The notes below the pieces were generated by a model. That model searched no databases and was not told where the DNA came from. It was given only the letters and a program-made list of their open reading frames with translations. The position numbers and the translations under genes are program-made. A DNA stretch of 64,000 nt from Fructilactobacillus ixorae (lineage in GTDB: Bacteria > Bacillota > Bacilli > Lactobacillales > Lactobacillaceae), in NCBI RefSeq assembly GCF_024029915.1, contig NZ_CP097478.1, forward strand, positions 496,001 through 560,000. Direction: 5' to 3'. This document shows, piece after piece, positions 48,341 to 57,730 of the stretch; position 1 is the stretch's first letter, and each line of letters opens with the position of its first letter.

Positions 48341-49586
48341 GTACCAAGAAACAGTTTATTCAACTAGGTTAGCCAACGGGATGCAGGTGATCGTCAACCC
48401 CAAACCGCAGTTTAATTCAACCTATGCTATGTTGACGGTGGGATTTGGATCGATTGATGTCCGGCTTTCTAACCGCCAGCTACCAGCCGGGATTGCCCAT
48501 TTTATGGAACATAAGCTCTTTGAAAAGCAGACCTATGACGAAAGTGATCGGTATGCTGCCCTGGGAGCGAACGACAACGCCTTTACGAGTTTTAGTCAAA
48601 CCAGTTATTTGTTCACGGCGACGAGTAACGTGCTGGCCAATTTACAGGTCCTGTTGGATTTGGTGTATCGTCCCTACTTTAGTTCCGCAAAAATTGCTAA
48701 GGAGCAGGGGATTATTGGACAAGAAATCTTGATGTATCAAGATGATCCGAATTCCCGGCTCTACTTTGATACGATTGCTAACCTGTATTCGCATTCCCCC
48801 CTTAGTGCAGATATTGCTGGAGACGTTCAATCCATTGCTCAGATTACGGAAGCGGATCTGTACGCGACCTACCGTCAGTACTACCAACCGGCCAACCTGA
48901 CTCTGACCATTTGTGGACCGGTGACGCTGACCAAGCTCCTGCCCCTGTTTCACGACTTACCAAAGGGACAGTCGCAACCAGACGAGTTACACCGGTTACA
49001 GCAACAAACCAAGCTGGCAATTCAAACCAGTTCCGTAGTGCCGCAAACCACCACGACTTTGGATGTACAAACTCCAAAAGTCGCCGTGGGATACCGGGGA
49101 CCGGCGCCTATAGTGACCGGCCGGGCCCTTGCGCAACAGGAGTTGGCGTTTGGCATTTTTTTGCAGCTCTTATTTTCCGAGGATTCTGATTTTTACCAAC
49201 AACTCTATGCAGAGGGAATCTTGAATGATTCCTTTGGCTTTGATTTTGACCTAGAAGCTGCTTATCACTTTTTGATTCTAGCCGAGGATACAACCAATCC
49301 GGACCAATTTTGTGAGCGCATCACCGCTGTGATTGAGAGCGCGTTGCAGTACCCAGACCAGTTAGCAACGCAGTTTGAGTTGGTTAAGAATGAGGAGGTG
49401 GGTGAGCGGATTGCGCAGATGAATTCGGTCCCAGCCACGGCCAACCAACTGGGCGATCCGGTGAACGGGTATACCAATCTTTATGATGAAATCGCAATCA
49501 TTACCCACCTCGATTTAGCTACCGTAGTGCACACCGCGACTCAATTCTTCAAACCAAGTCAACGAACCATTAATTTGATTAGGTAG
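48318..49586 (+). CDS. yfmH: M16 peptidase YfmH
   Basis: Catalytic M16 metallopeptidase (422 aa) with the inverted zinc motif HFMEH (residues about 57-61), followed by LGANDNAFTSFSQTSYLF and the third ligand region EQGIIGQEILMYQDDP. Pairs with YfmF encoded just before. The physiological substrate is not known from the sequence. Confidence 0.9.
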   Translation: MQKQSYPKYQETVYSTRLANGMQVIVNPKPQFNSTYAMLTVGFGSIDVRLSNRQLPAGIAHFMEHKLFEKQTYDESDRYAALGANDNAFTSFSQTSYLFTATSNVLANLQVLLDLVYRPYFSSAKIAKEQGIIGQEILMYQDDPNSRLYFDTIANLYSHSPLSADIAGDVQSIAQITEADLYATYRQYYQPANLTLTICGPVTLTKLLPLFHDLPKGQSQPDELHRLQQQTKLAIQTSSVVPQTTTTLDVQTPKVAVGYRGPAPIVTGRALAQQELAFGIFLQLLFSEDSDFYQQLYAEGILNDSFGFDFDLEAAYHFLILAEDTTNPDQFCERITAVIESALQYPDQLATQFELVKNEEVGERIAQMNSVPATANQLGDPVNGYTNLYDEIAIITHLDLATVVHTATQFFKPSQRTINLIR

Positions 49587-49652
49587 TTAGCATGTTTTCC
49601 CGATTCTTGGTGTGATATACTGGCAGTAAATTAAGGAATTGGAGTGGAAACC

Positions 49653-50549
49653 ATGAGTGAAGAAAACAAGCAACCCAACACCACGTCCGTTGGCGCGCAA
49701 TTAAAATCCGCCCGGGAGCAAGCCGGGATTTCAATTGATGAATTACAGAAACGAACTAAGATTCAAAAGCGGTACCTGATTGCCATTGAAAACGGTGATT
49801 TTCAGGAATTACCAGGTCAGTTTTACGTGCGCGCCTTTGTAAAGCAGTATGCCAATGCCGTTGGGTTAAACGGGGAACAATTTTTACAGGCTGCGAACTT
49901 AACTTCGGCCCAGGCTAATCCCGAAAAGGCCCCATTACAAACAACGGCGACCCCAGCGGACGCAGAACACCCAACGGAAAGTCGCACTAGCAATTCCGGG
50001 GTAAAAGAGCCCGCAACCCAAGTTGACAAACGCAAGTTAACGCCCATCATTGCCTTGGTCGTTGTGGTGATGATTGTGGTAGCCGTGGTCATATTTGCGG
50101 TTGCAAAGACGAAACAGGAAAGTAGTACTGCGGCGCCGGCCAATTCCAAGGTGACGGTTACAAATAATGATGCGAAGTCTAAGCACAAGACCAAAAATCA
50201 GAAACAAGCAAATCTAAAAGCCGGCCAAACGGAAATCAAGGTGGTTCCAAACAGTACGAGTGATTTTACTGTAAAAACTGGGAATGCAACTTCCAAGCTG
50301 GAGCTAGGGGCTTCACAAGCAGCCAATGCGACGGTGAAGGTGAACGGCAACCAAGTATGGACGGGAACTTTGAACCAAACCGCCGGTCATCAAGTTGACC
50401 TCCCGAAGGATACGAAAGAGGTTAACATTCATTTAGAGAATGCTCCCGTTTCGAACGTGAAGTTAAATGGTCAGCAGGTCGTGTTACCACAACCAGCCGC
50501 TGGTCAAGACGCAGCGAAACGTGATATGAACTTTAAATTTGAAGCATAA
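49653..50549 (+). CDS. rodZ: RodZ-like HTH membrane protein (YmfM)
   Basis: A 298-aa bitopic protein: N-terminal XRE helix-turn-helix (residues 12-75; GAQLKSAREQAGISIDELQK, then IENGDFQELPGQFYVRAFVKQYA), a low-complexity linker, one membrane helix (about 130-151), a Lys/Asn-rich outer linker and a C-terminal DUF4115 beta domain. It links MreB to the wall machinery and precedes pgsA as in Bacillus ymfM. ATG 49653 is 8 bases after TTGGAG. Confidence 0.9.
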   Translation: MSEENKQPNTTSVGAQLKSAREQAGISIDELQKRTKIQKRYLIAIENGDFQELPGQFYVRAFVKQYANAVGLNGEQFLQAANLTSAQANPEKAPLQTTATPADAEHPTESRTSNSGVKEPATQVDKRKLTPIIALVVVVMIVVAVVIFAVAKTKQESSTAAPANSKVTVTNNDAKSKHKTKNQKQANLKAGQTEIKVVPNSTSDFTVKTGNATSKLELGASQAANATVKVNGNQVWTGTLNQTAGHQVDLPKDTKEVNIHLENAPVSNVKLNGQQVVLPQPAAGQDAAKRDMNFKFEA

Positions 50550-50610
50550 TCAACTAAAATGGCGGCCTGTGTAAAAGCAGGGCGTTATTTTCGCTTTGAG
50601 GAGGAGCACC

Positions 50611-51198
50611 ATGAATTTACCAAATAAACTAACCATGTTTCGGATTGTTTTGATTCCCATTTTCATCCTGTTATTGGCACTTCCCGTTAGCATGGGGACC
50701 GTGGTTCTAGTGGGAACCATGATTCCCCTAAATCAACTGTTAGCAGCACTGGTATTTATCATTGCCGCTCTGACGGATTTCTTAGACGGGCAAATTGCGC
50801 GGCGAGAACACCTCGTAACGAACTTTGGCAAGTTTGCGGATCCCCTAGCCGACAAAATGATTGTGATGTCAGCGTTCATCATGCTCGTGGGAGTAGGGGA
50901 CAATAACGTGGCTGCTTGGATTGCAGCAATCATTGTTTGTCGGGAACTAGCGGTGACGGGCTTACGGCTCATCATCGTGCAGAATAACGGGACCGTGGTT
51001 GCAGCGGACTGGTCGGGGAAAGTTAAGACGTTCTTCGAGATGATTAGTGTGATCATCTTACTGTTAAACAACGCCGGGTTTAATAACCTGAACCTGCCCG
51101 CCGGCCAATTCTGTTTGTACATTGCCCTCATTGCGGCCGTTTACTCTGGAATTGAATACTTCGTGAAAAACCGGCAGGTGTTTGCCGATTCCTTTTAA
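50611..51198 (+). CDS. pgsA: CDP-diacylglycerol--glycerol-3-phosphate 3-phosphatidyltransferase
   Basis: Makes phosphatidylglycerol phosphate, the entry to anionic lipids. The 195-aa membrane protein carries the complete CDP-alcohol phosphotransferase motif: DFLDGQIARR, then 8 residues, GKFADPLADK. GAGGAGG precedes ATG 50611. Confidence 0.95.
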   Translation: MNLPNKLTMFRIVLIPIFILLLALPVSMGTVVLVGTMIPLNQLLAALVFIIAALTDFLDGQIARREHLVTNFGKFADPLADKMIVMSAFIMLVGVGDNNVAAWIAAIIVCRELAVTGLRLIIVQNNGTVVAADWSGKVKTFFEMISVIILLLNNAGFNNLNLPAGQFCLYIALIAAVYSGIEYFVKNRQVFADSF

Positions 51199-51237
51199 GG
51201 AACTAGGGAGTCAACTGAATTAGAAAGAAGTTTAACC

Positions 51238-52479
51238 ATGAAAGCAGAAATTATTAGTGTCGGTACCGAACTCCTCTTAGGGGAGATTGTAGACACCAGT
51301 ACTCCGTTTATCGCGCAACATTTAGCCGATTTAGGGATTGATGTTTACTACGAAGCGACGGTTGGGGATAACCGCAAACGGTTAACGGAAGCAATCCGGC
51401 AAGCTGAACAACGCAGTGACTTGGTCGTATTGACTGGGGGGCTGGGCCCAACGGAAGACGATCTTACCAAAACGCTCCTCGCCGAGTTATTAGACCGTCA
51501 GCTGGTAACAGACGGGCCGGCCCAAGCCAAACTGGATGAGTTTTACACTGCGACCGGGAAGCCGAAACCCACCCACGCGGACCTAATGAGCCAGTTCATT
51601 GCCGGTGCCGATGTGTTACCCAACCAGGTGGGCTTTGCCGTGGGGATGTTTTTGACCACTGAGAACTGTAACTACTTGGTACTGCCAGGACCACCAGCAG
51701 AGTTACAGCCCATGTTTGAACAGGAGGCGGAACCGCGCCTGGTCCAGCTCGTGACGGGAAAACCGGTAATCTCATCTCGAGTCCTCCGCTTCTTTGGAAT
51801 TGGGGAACCCGCGTTAGAGGATCGGTTGCGTACGTTGATTACCAACCAAACCAATCCGACGCTCGCTACCTACGCTAAACGCAATGAGGTGACCCTACGA
51901 ATTACGGCGAGTGGAAATGATGCTGCCGAGGTTGCTAAGCAGTTGCAGACCGCGATTGACGCGGTTCTCGCGCGCGTCGGGACTTATTTCTATGGCTACG
52001 GTGATGATAACTCGCTTGAACAGGTTGTGGTTGGGTTATTACGGCAGCGCCAGCTCACAATCACTGCGGCTGAATCCCTCACCGGGGGGTTATTTCAGAG
52101 TACGCTTGCGAACGTGCCAGGCGTTTCAGCGGTCTTTGCCGGTGGTTTTGTAACTTACTCGGCCACCACAAAAGAACAACTGGTGCAGGTGCCGGCCACC
52201 ACGATTGCTGCAAATGGCGTTGTGTCCAAGGAAACCGCCACGGCAATGGCACAGGGGGCCCAGCGCCAGTTGCACACCGATTTGGCGGTCGCATTTACGG
52301 GGGTTGCTGGACCAGGTGGCGCCGATGGACATCCTGCCGGCGACTTTTGGGTGGCGTTAGCCTTACCAAATGGGACAGTCCAGACGAAACAGGTTCGGTT
52401 TGCGCGGGACCGGAACCTGGTCCGGGACTATGCCGTAAAAACGGGGTTAAAAATGATTTATGATCAGTTAGCACGTTAA
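51238..52479 (+). CDS. cinA: CinA family protein (NMN amidohydrolase / competence-damage domain)
   Basis: A 413-aa two-domain protein: N-terminal MoaB-like domain (EIISVGTELLLGEIVDTS, LTGGLGPTEDDLTK) and C-terminal CinA deamidase domain (TAAESLTGGLFQSTLANVPG, AFTGVAGPGGADG). The C domain hydrolyses NMN in related proteins. In lactobacilli recA normally follows; here it does not. Confidence 0.94.
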   Translation: MKAEIISVGTELLLGEIVDTSTPFIAQHLADLGIDVYYEATVGDNRKRLTEAIRQAEQRSDLVVLTGGLGPTEDDLTKTLLAELLDRQLVTDGPAQAKLDEFYTATGKPKPTHADLMSQFIAGADVLPNQVGFAVGMFLTTENCNYLVLPGPPAELQPMFEQEAEPRLVQLVTGKPVISSRVLRFFGIGEPALEDRLRTLITNQTNPTLATYAKRNEVTLRITASGNDAAEVAKQLQTAIDAVLARVGTYFYGYGDDNSLEQVVVGLLRQRQLTITAAESLTGGLFQSTLANVPGVSAVFAGGFVTYSATTKEQLVQVPATTIAANGVVSKETATAMAQGAQRQLHTDLAVAFTGVAGPGGADGHPAGDFWVALALPNGTVQTKQVRFARDRNLVRDYAVKTGLKMIYDQLAR

Positions 52480-52505
52480 TTACAGCTGAGATTGCGTGCT
52501 TTTTC
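52470..52505 (+). terminator. Candidate terminator after cinA
   Basis: AGCACG (52470-52475) pairs with CGTGCT (52495-52500), then TTTTC. The stem is short and the loop is 19 bases, so it may be weak. Confidence 0.4.
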
Positions 52506-52515
52506 ACAGTCTTAG

Positions 52516-52544
52516 TTGACAGTCTTTTTTTTTAACATTAAACT
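52516..52544 (+). promoter_or_regulatory. Promoter of rny
   Basis: TTGACA (52516-52521), 17-base spacer, TAAACT (52539-52544). It lies between the arms of an inverted repeat TCACAGTC / GACTGTGA (52504-52511 and 52571-52578). Confidence 0.65.
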
Positions 52545-52610
52545 GGATAAGTGGTTAGCACGTAAGTACTGACTGTGACAGAAAAATTCAAGTGATACGG
52601 GGGGAAAATA

Positions 52611-54170
52611 ATGGTAATTGCTATTGTTGGATGCGCCGCTATCGCTATGATTGTTGGTTTTTTAATTGGGCAATTTACTCACAAACGAACGGTTGAAGCA
52701 AAGTTAGATGCCGCTCACCAGAATGCTAATGATATTTTAACGGATGCACAAAGACAGGCTGAAAAACAGTTGCAAGCGGCAACTGCAAAGGCTAAACAGG
52801 ATGGGAATGCTTACCGAGCAAAGGTCGAAAAGAACCTCAAAAAACGGCGGGCGGACATTCAACGTCAAGAAGATTATCTTTTGAAGCGGGAAGAAGCGTT
52901 GGATCGCAAGGATCAGGCGTTTGAAAAACGGGATGATAATCTTAATCGGTTAGAAAAAAAAATTAGTAACGAGAAAAAAGCACTTGAGAAAAAGCAACAA
53001 GATGCAGAAGCACTTATCGCAAAACGGCAGGCCGAAGTAACACGAGTGGCTGCTTTAACGGAAGCAGAAGCACGTGATTTGGTGATTGATGAAACGAAAC
53101 GCTCCCTAGCAGACGTCCGGGCGCAGATGATTAAGCAAAACTATGAATCTGCCAAGGAAACGGCGGCGTGGGACGCGAAGAACCTGATTGTTGAAGCGTT
53201 GCAACAGAGTTCAGCGGATATCGTTTCAGAAACAACCGTTTCCGTTGTTACCCTCCCGAATGATGATATGAAGGGAAGAATCATCGGTCGCGAGGGTCGC
53301 AACATTCGGACTTTTGAAACCGTAACGGGGATCGATCTCATCATCGACGACACCCCGAACGCGGTGGTTTTGAGTGGATTTAATCCAATCAGAAGAGAAG
53401 TTGCCAAGTTAGCCCTTGAAAAATTGATCAAGGATGGTCGGATTCATCCCGCTCGGATTGAAGAAATGGTTGAAAAAAGTAAAAAAGAACTCGACCAACA
53501 GATTCAAGAAGAAGGGGAAACCGTCATCTTTGACCTAGGGATTCATGCGATGAATCCTGAGTTAGTCAAACTCGTGGGCCAGTTGAAATATAAAATTTCA
53601 TATGGTCAAAACGTCTTGTCCCGCTCAATTCAAGTGGCGAAGTTAGCTGGAGTTTTTGCAGCTGAGTTAGGTGAAGATGTAACATTAGCAAAGCGCGCAG
53701 GATTATTGCACGAGATTGGAAGAGCCTCGGCCAGTGGCAGTGACGAATCGTACGTTGAGGCGGGCGTTGATATTGCCAAGAAGTACGGTGAAGATCCAGT
53801 GGTGATTGATGCGATTCGCTTAGGAAATCAGGAAAATGAACCCCACAGCCTGATTTCTGAACTAGTTGATGTGGCTGATCGGATTTCGATGGCTCGTCCC
53901 GGAGCGAAGAGTGAGTCACTGGAAAGTTTTGTCCACCGCTTAGAAAAGCTTGAGACGATTACCAATCGCTTCCCTGAAGTCGAAAAGAGCTACGCCGTCC
54001 AGGCCGGACGCGAAATTCGGGTGATTGCGAAACCAGAAAAAATTTCGGATTCCCAAGCAATTGTCCTGGTTCGAGAGATTAAGGATCAAATTGAAAACGA
54101 GATGAACCATCCTGGTCACGTGAAGGTCAAAGTAATCCGAGAGGTTCGTTCCGTCGAATATGCAAAATAA
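52611..54170 (+). CDS. rny: RNase Y with a degenerate HD domain (probable pseudoenzyme)
   Basis: A full-length (519 aa) RNase Y: N-terminal membrane helix (about residues 2-20), long charged coiled coil (30-190), KH domain with GRIIGREGRNIRTFE, then the HD domain region. RNase Y is the main initiating endoribonuclease of many Firmicutes. Here the HD metal-site residues are substituted relative to B. subtilis: His339 to Arg338, Asp369 to Glu368, His382 to Tyr381, His406-His407 to Gly405-Asn406. Only His367 and Asp423 remain. The flanking fold and the C-terminal domain are well kept and the frame is intact. I infer loss or strong change of catalysis with a retained structural role. Followed by ymdB as usual. 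Confidence 0.9.
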   Translation: MVIAIVGCAAIAMIVGFLIGQFTHKRTVEAKLDAAHQNANDILTDAQRQAEKQLQAATAKAKQDGNAYRAKVEKNLKKRRADIQRQEDYLLKREEALDRKDQAFEKRDDNLNRLEKKISNEKKALEKKQQDAEALIAKRQAEVTRVAALTEAEARDLVIDETKRSLADVRAQMIKQNYESAKETAAWDAKNLIVEALQQSSADIVSETTVSVVTLPNDDMKGRIIGREGRNIRTFETVTGIDLIIDDTPNAVVLSGFNPIRREVAKLALEKLIKDGRIHPARIEEMVEKSKKELDQQIQEEGETVIFDLGIHAMNPELVKLVGQLKYKISYGQNVLSRSIQVAKLAGVFAAELGEDVTLAKRAGLLHEIGRASASGSDESYVEAGVDIAKKYGEDPVVIDAIRLGNQENEPHSLISELVDVADRISMARPGAKSESLESFVHRLEKLETITNRFPEVEKSYAVQAGREIRVIAKPEKISDSQAIVLVREIKDQIENEMNHPGHVKVKVIREVRSVEYAK

Positions 54171-54197
54171 AGGCTGGTTAGTACCAGTCTTTTTTTA
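54171..54197 (+). terminator. Terminator after rny
   Basis: AGGCTGGT pairs with ACCAGTCT (one wobble) around TAGT, then T run. Confidence 0.8.
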
Positions 54198-54214
54198 TTT
54201 CCAAATTTCCATGG

Positions 54215-54220
54215 TAAAAT
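54215..54220 (+). promoter_or_regulatory. Extended -10 promoter of ymdB-mutS
   Basis: TGGTAAAAT ending at 54220, 37 bases before ymdB. Confidence 0.5.
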
Positions 54221-54257
54221 AGAGAGAGACAGAATAATTTTAGATGGGCGGCGGAGC

Positions 54258-55067
54258 ATGCAGTTTTTATTTTTAGGTGACGTAGTGGGCGACATGGGAA
54301 TGCAGATGGTGACCCAATATCTGCCCCAGTTAAAAAAGGACTTTAAGCCCCAGGTGACGATTATAAACGGTGAAAATGCGACCAACCAGGGGCGCGGCAT
54401 TACGCAAGCTCGTTTTAAAGGTCTTATGAAGGCCGGGGCGGACGTGGTTACGTTGGGAAACCACGCCTGGAATAACCAAGAAATTTTTACTTTCATTGAT
54501 CAAACAACTAACTTGCTCCGCCCCCTGAACTACCCGGGGGCGCGCGTGCCCGGGCATGGGGTTTGTCGGTTAAACGTTAACGGCACCCCCGTGGCCATCA
54601 TTAATCTCCAAGGTCGCGTGTTCATGGAGGGCACCGATGACCCGTTTGCGGCCGTCGACCACTTAGTAACGGAACTGCACGCCGCCGGAGTTCGGGTGAT
54701 TTTCGTTGATTTTCATGCGGAAACGACTAGCGAAAAAAAGGCGATGGCGCTATTTTTGACCGGACGGGTTTCGGCCGTTGTGGGGACGCATACCCACGTG
54801 CAAACGAACGATTCGCAGATCTTAGACCATCAGACCGCCTTTTTAACCGATGCCGGAATGACCGGCCCCGCCGCTGGGGTAATCGGGATGGAATCCCAGC
54901 CAGTCATTCAAAAATTCCTAACGGCCCGACCGCACCGGTTTACCGTTCAAACGACGGGAGCGGGAATCCTCTCTGGATGTGTGCTTAACGTTGACGCGCA
55001 AACCGGACGGGCCAAAAAGATTCGGACCATTTTGATTGATGCGGAGCACCCGTACCAAAACGTTTAA
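54258..55067 (+). CDS. ymdB: YmdB family metallophosphoesterase
   Basis: A 269-aa phosphodiesterase acting on 2',3' or 3',5' cyclic nucleotides in relatives. Metal-site motifs are complete: FLGDVVG, INGENA, LGNHAW, VDFHAET and GTHTHV. In Bacillus YmdB sits next to rny and influences RNA turnover and biofilm. Here it is intact although its neighbour RNase Y looks inactive. It runs into mutS with a 16-base gap. Confidence 0.93.
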   Translation: MQFLFLGDVVGDMGMQMVTQYLPQLKKDFKPQVTIINGENATNQGRGITQARFKGLMKAGADVVTLGNHAWNNQEIFTFIDQTTNLLRPLNYPGARVPGHGVCRLNVNGTPVAIINLQGRVFMEGTDDPFAAVDHLVTELHAAGVRVIFVDFHAETTSEKKAMALFLTGRVSAVVGTHTHVQTNDSQILDHQTAFLTDAGMTGPAAGVIGMESQPVIQKFLTARPHRFTVQTTGAGILSGCVLNVDAQTGRAKKIRTILIDAEHPYQNV

Positions 55068-55083
55068 GGGAAAGAGTGAAAGA

Positions 55084-57723
55084 ATGGCAAACAAACCCAA
55101 AACAACTGCGATGATGGAACAGTATCAAAAAATTAAGGATCAGTATCCGGATGCCTTTTTGTTTTATCGGATTGGGGATTTTTATGAACTCTTTAACGAT
55201 GATGCGGTAAAGGGCGCCCAACTACTGGAGCTCACGTTGACCGCGCGCAATCATAATGCTGACGATCCGATTCCCATGTGTGGCGTGCCCCACCATTCGG
55301 CGCAAAATTACATTGATACGTTGGTGGATCAGGGTTATAAAGTAGCGATTTGTGAGCAGGTTGAGGATCCAAAGCTAGCGAAGGGGATGGTGAAACGGGA
55401 GGTCGTTCAACTCGTGACACCTGGAACCCAGACTGATAACCACGCGGACACTGCCAAGGTGAATAATTACTTAACGGGGGTGGTTTTTGATGCGGAAGCC
55501 AACTGCTTTGGCTTAGCCTACCTCGAACTCTCAACCGGAGAAATGATGGCTTGCCAGCTAGATAACAAGGGGGCCGTTTTAAATGAAATTATTAATTTAA
55601 ATTCAAAAGAAGTGGTCCTAAACAGTACTGAGATGCCGGAGTTAGCCCAGCAGATTAAGCAACTGGGGATTTTAGTATCTGAGGGCACTCCCGCTTCAGT
55701 GGCAAACGACCAACTCCTTGCGCACCTGCGTCCCCCTGTGCTCAAACACGCTGGCGAATTATTGCTAACGTACGTGACTGAGACCCAAAAGCGGAGTTTA
55801 GCCCACCTGCAACCCGCCCGCGAGTATCAGCCCAGTTCCTTTTTAAAGTTGGATCATAATTCCCAGTATAATTTGGAACTAACTAAAAACATCCGGACGG
55901 GCAAAAAGGCTGGGACCCTCTTAGGCATTCTCGATGAAACTAAAACGGCCATGGGGGGGCGCAAATTGAAACAGTGGCTGGAACGGCCCCTGCTCCAACA
56001 AGCAGCGATTGAGACCCGGCAACGGTTAGTAGCTACCTTTCTAGAGCATTATTACGAACGAAACGAGCTTAGAGAGGCGTTGGTCCAAGTCTATGACCTC
56101 GAACGGTTGGCCGGTCGAATTGCCTTTGGGGGCGTGAACGGGCGCGATTTAATGCAGTTAGCAACGTCCCTCGCGCAAATTCCTAAGCTTAAGCACGTTC
56201 TAGATGAATTAGATACGCCCGACTTTACCGAGTTGTACAACCGGCTAGATGACTTAGCAGACGTGCGCGCTCAAATCGAAGCAGCGATTGTGGCAGAACC
56301 GCCCATTTCCGTTACGGACGGCGGCGTGATTAAGTCTGGTTATCATCAACAGCTCGATCAATATCGGGATGCCATGAAAAATGGGAAGCACTGGCTCGCG
56401 GATCTGGAAGCCCAGGAGCGTAATCTAACTGGTATTAGTAACCTAAAGGTGAAGTACAACCGGGTCTTTGGCTACTTTATTGAAGTTTCGAAAGTTAACC
56501 TGCCGAAACTGCCCGCCGATCGGTACGAACGGGTGCAAACTCTAACGAACGCCGAACGCTTTACCACGCCCGAACTAAAGGCGAAGGAAAGTTTGATTTT
56601 GGAGGCGCAGGATAAGTCCCAAACCTTGGAGTATGAGTTATTTACGCAACTGCGAGACCAAATTAAACAAGAAATTCCGCGGATTCAAACGTTGGCAAGT
56701 GGAATTGCTAGTTTAGATGTCTTACAAAGTTTTGCCCAGGTGAGTGAACGCCAACAATTCGTTCAACCCCAGTTTAACCAGGACCACCGCTTGCAGATTA
56801 CTAACGGGCGGCATCCGGTGGTCGAAACCGTGCTGGGTCCCCAAGAATACGTTCCAAACAGTATCACCATGGATCCAGAGACGGAGGTCTTGTTGATTAC
56901 TGGTCCCAATATGTCTGGGAAAAGTACGTACATGCGGCAACTGGCTTTAATTGTGATTTTGGCGCAAATGGGGTGTTTTGTTCCAGCTGAGGCTGCCGAA
57001 CTACCCATTTTTGACCAAATTTTCACCCGGATTGGAGCCGCCGACGACCTCATTTCGGGGAAAAGTACCTTTATGGTCGAAATGAAAGAGGCCAACCAGG
57101 CCCTCCAAACGGCCACTGCTAACAGTTTGATCTTATTAGATGAACTAGGGCGGGGCACGTCAACGTATGACGGAGTGGCGTTGGCACAGGCCATTATTGA
57201 ATACATTCATAATCGGATTCATGCCAAGACGTTATTTTCCACCCACTACCATGAACTCACTGATTTAGACCAGCAGTTACCCCACTTAAAGAACATTCAT
57301 GTTGGGGCCGTGGAGCAGGACGGCCAGTTGGTTTTCTTGCATAAAATCATGCCGGGACCAGCTGACAAATCATACGGAATTAACGTGGCCAAATTGGCCG
57401 GACTGCCAGACAGCTTACTAGAGCGGGCGCAAACGGTCTTGGATCATTTGGAAGCTGAAAACGGGCAGCAGGTTTCCAAACAGCTGCAAACGCAACCGGA
57501 CCCGGCGAAAGCATCCAAACCAGCCGACCAACCGACCGCCACCGACCAGCAAATGGAACTATTTACACCGGAACCGGCGGCGCAACCGAACGCAGAGCAG
57601 GCGTTTAATCCCACAGAAAAACAGTTGTTAAAGGAAATCAGGCGGACTGATTTGATGGGGCAGACGCCCCTCGATTTAATGAATTTGGTTTATCATTGGC
57701 AACAACAACTACGAAAGGAGTGA
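55084..57723 (+). CDS. mutS: DNA mismatch repair protein MutS
   Basis: Recognises mismatches and signals to MutL. The 879-aa protein has the mismatch-contact motif [11 protein letters not shown], the connector, lever and clamp domains, Walker [26 protein letters not shown], and [10 protein letters not shown]. The C-terminal tail contains MELFTPEP and a helix for dimer/tetramer contact. I start it at ATG 55084; the open frame extends back into ymdB. Confidence 0.97.
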   Translation: MANKPKTTAMMEQYQKIKDQYPDAFLFYRIGDFYELFNDDAVKGAQLLELTLTARNHNADDPIPMCGVPHHSAQNYIDTLVDQGYKVAICEQVEDPKLAKGMVKREVVQLVTPGTQTDNHADTAKVNNYLTGVVFDAEANCFGLAYLELSTGEMMACQLDNKGAVLNEIINLNSKEVVLNSTEMPELAQQIKQLGILVSEGTPASVANDQLLAHLRPPVLKHAGELLLTYVTETQKRSLAHLQPAREYQPSSFLKLDHNSQYNLELTKNIRTGKKAGTLLGILDETKTAMGGRKLKQWLERPLLQQAAIETRQRLVATFLEHYYERNELREALVQVYDLERLAGRIAFGGVNGRDLMQLATSLAQIPKLKHVLDELDTPDFTELYNRLDDLADVRAQIEAAIVAEPPISVTDGGVIKSGYHQQLDQYRDAMKNGKHWLADLEAQERNLTGISNLKVKYNRVFGYFIEVSKVNLPKLPADRYERVQTLTNAERFTTPELKAKESLILEAQDKSQTLEYELFTQLRDQIKQEIPRIQTLASGIASLDVLQSFAQVSERQQFVQPQFNQDHRLQITNGRHPVVETVLGPQEYVPNSITMDPETEVLLITGPNMSGKSTYMRQLALIVILAQMGCFVPAEAAELPIFDQIFTRIGAADDLISGKSTFMVEMKEANQALQTATANSLILLDELGRGTSTYDGVALAQAIIEYIHNRIHAKTLFSTHYHELTDLDQQLPHLKNIHVGAVEQDGQLVFLHKIMPGPADKSYGINVAKLAGLPDSLLERAQTVLDHLEAENGQQVSKQLQTQPDPAKASKPADQPTATDQQMELFTPEPAAQPNAEQAFNPTEKQLLKEIRRTDLMGQTPLDLMNLVYHWQQQLRKE

Positions 57724-57730
57724 CCGGAGC

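Noticed and set aside
52480-52610. Possible recA remnant
   Set aside because: I looked for RecA motifs in all frames of the short gap and saw none.
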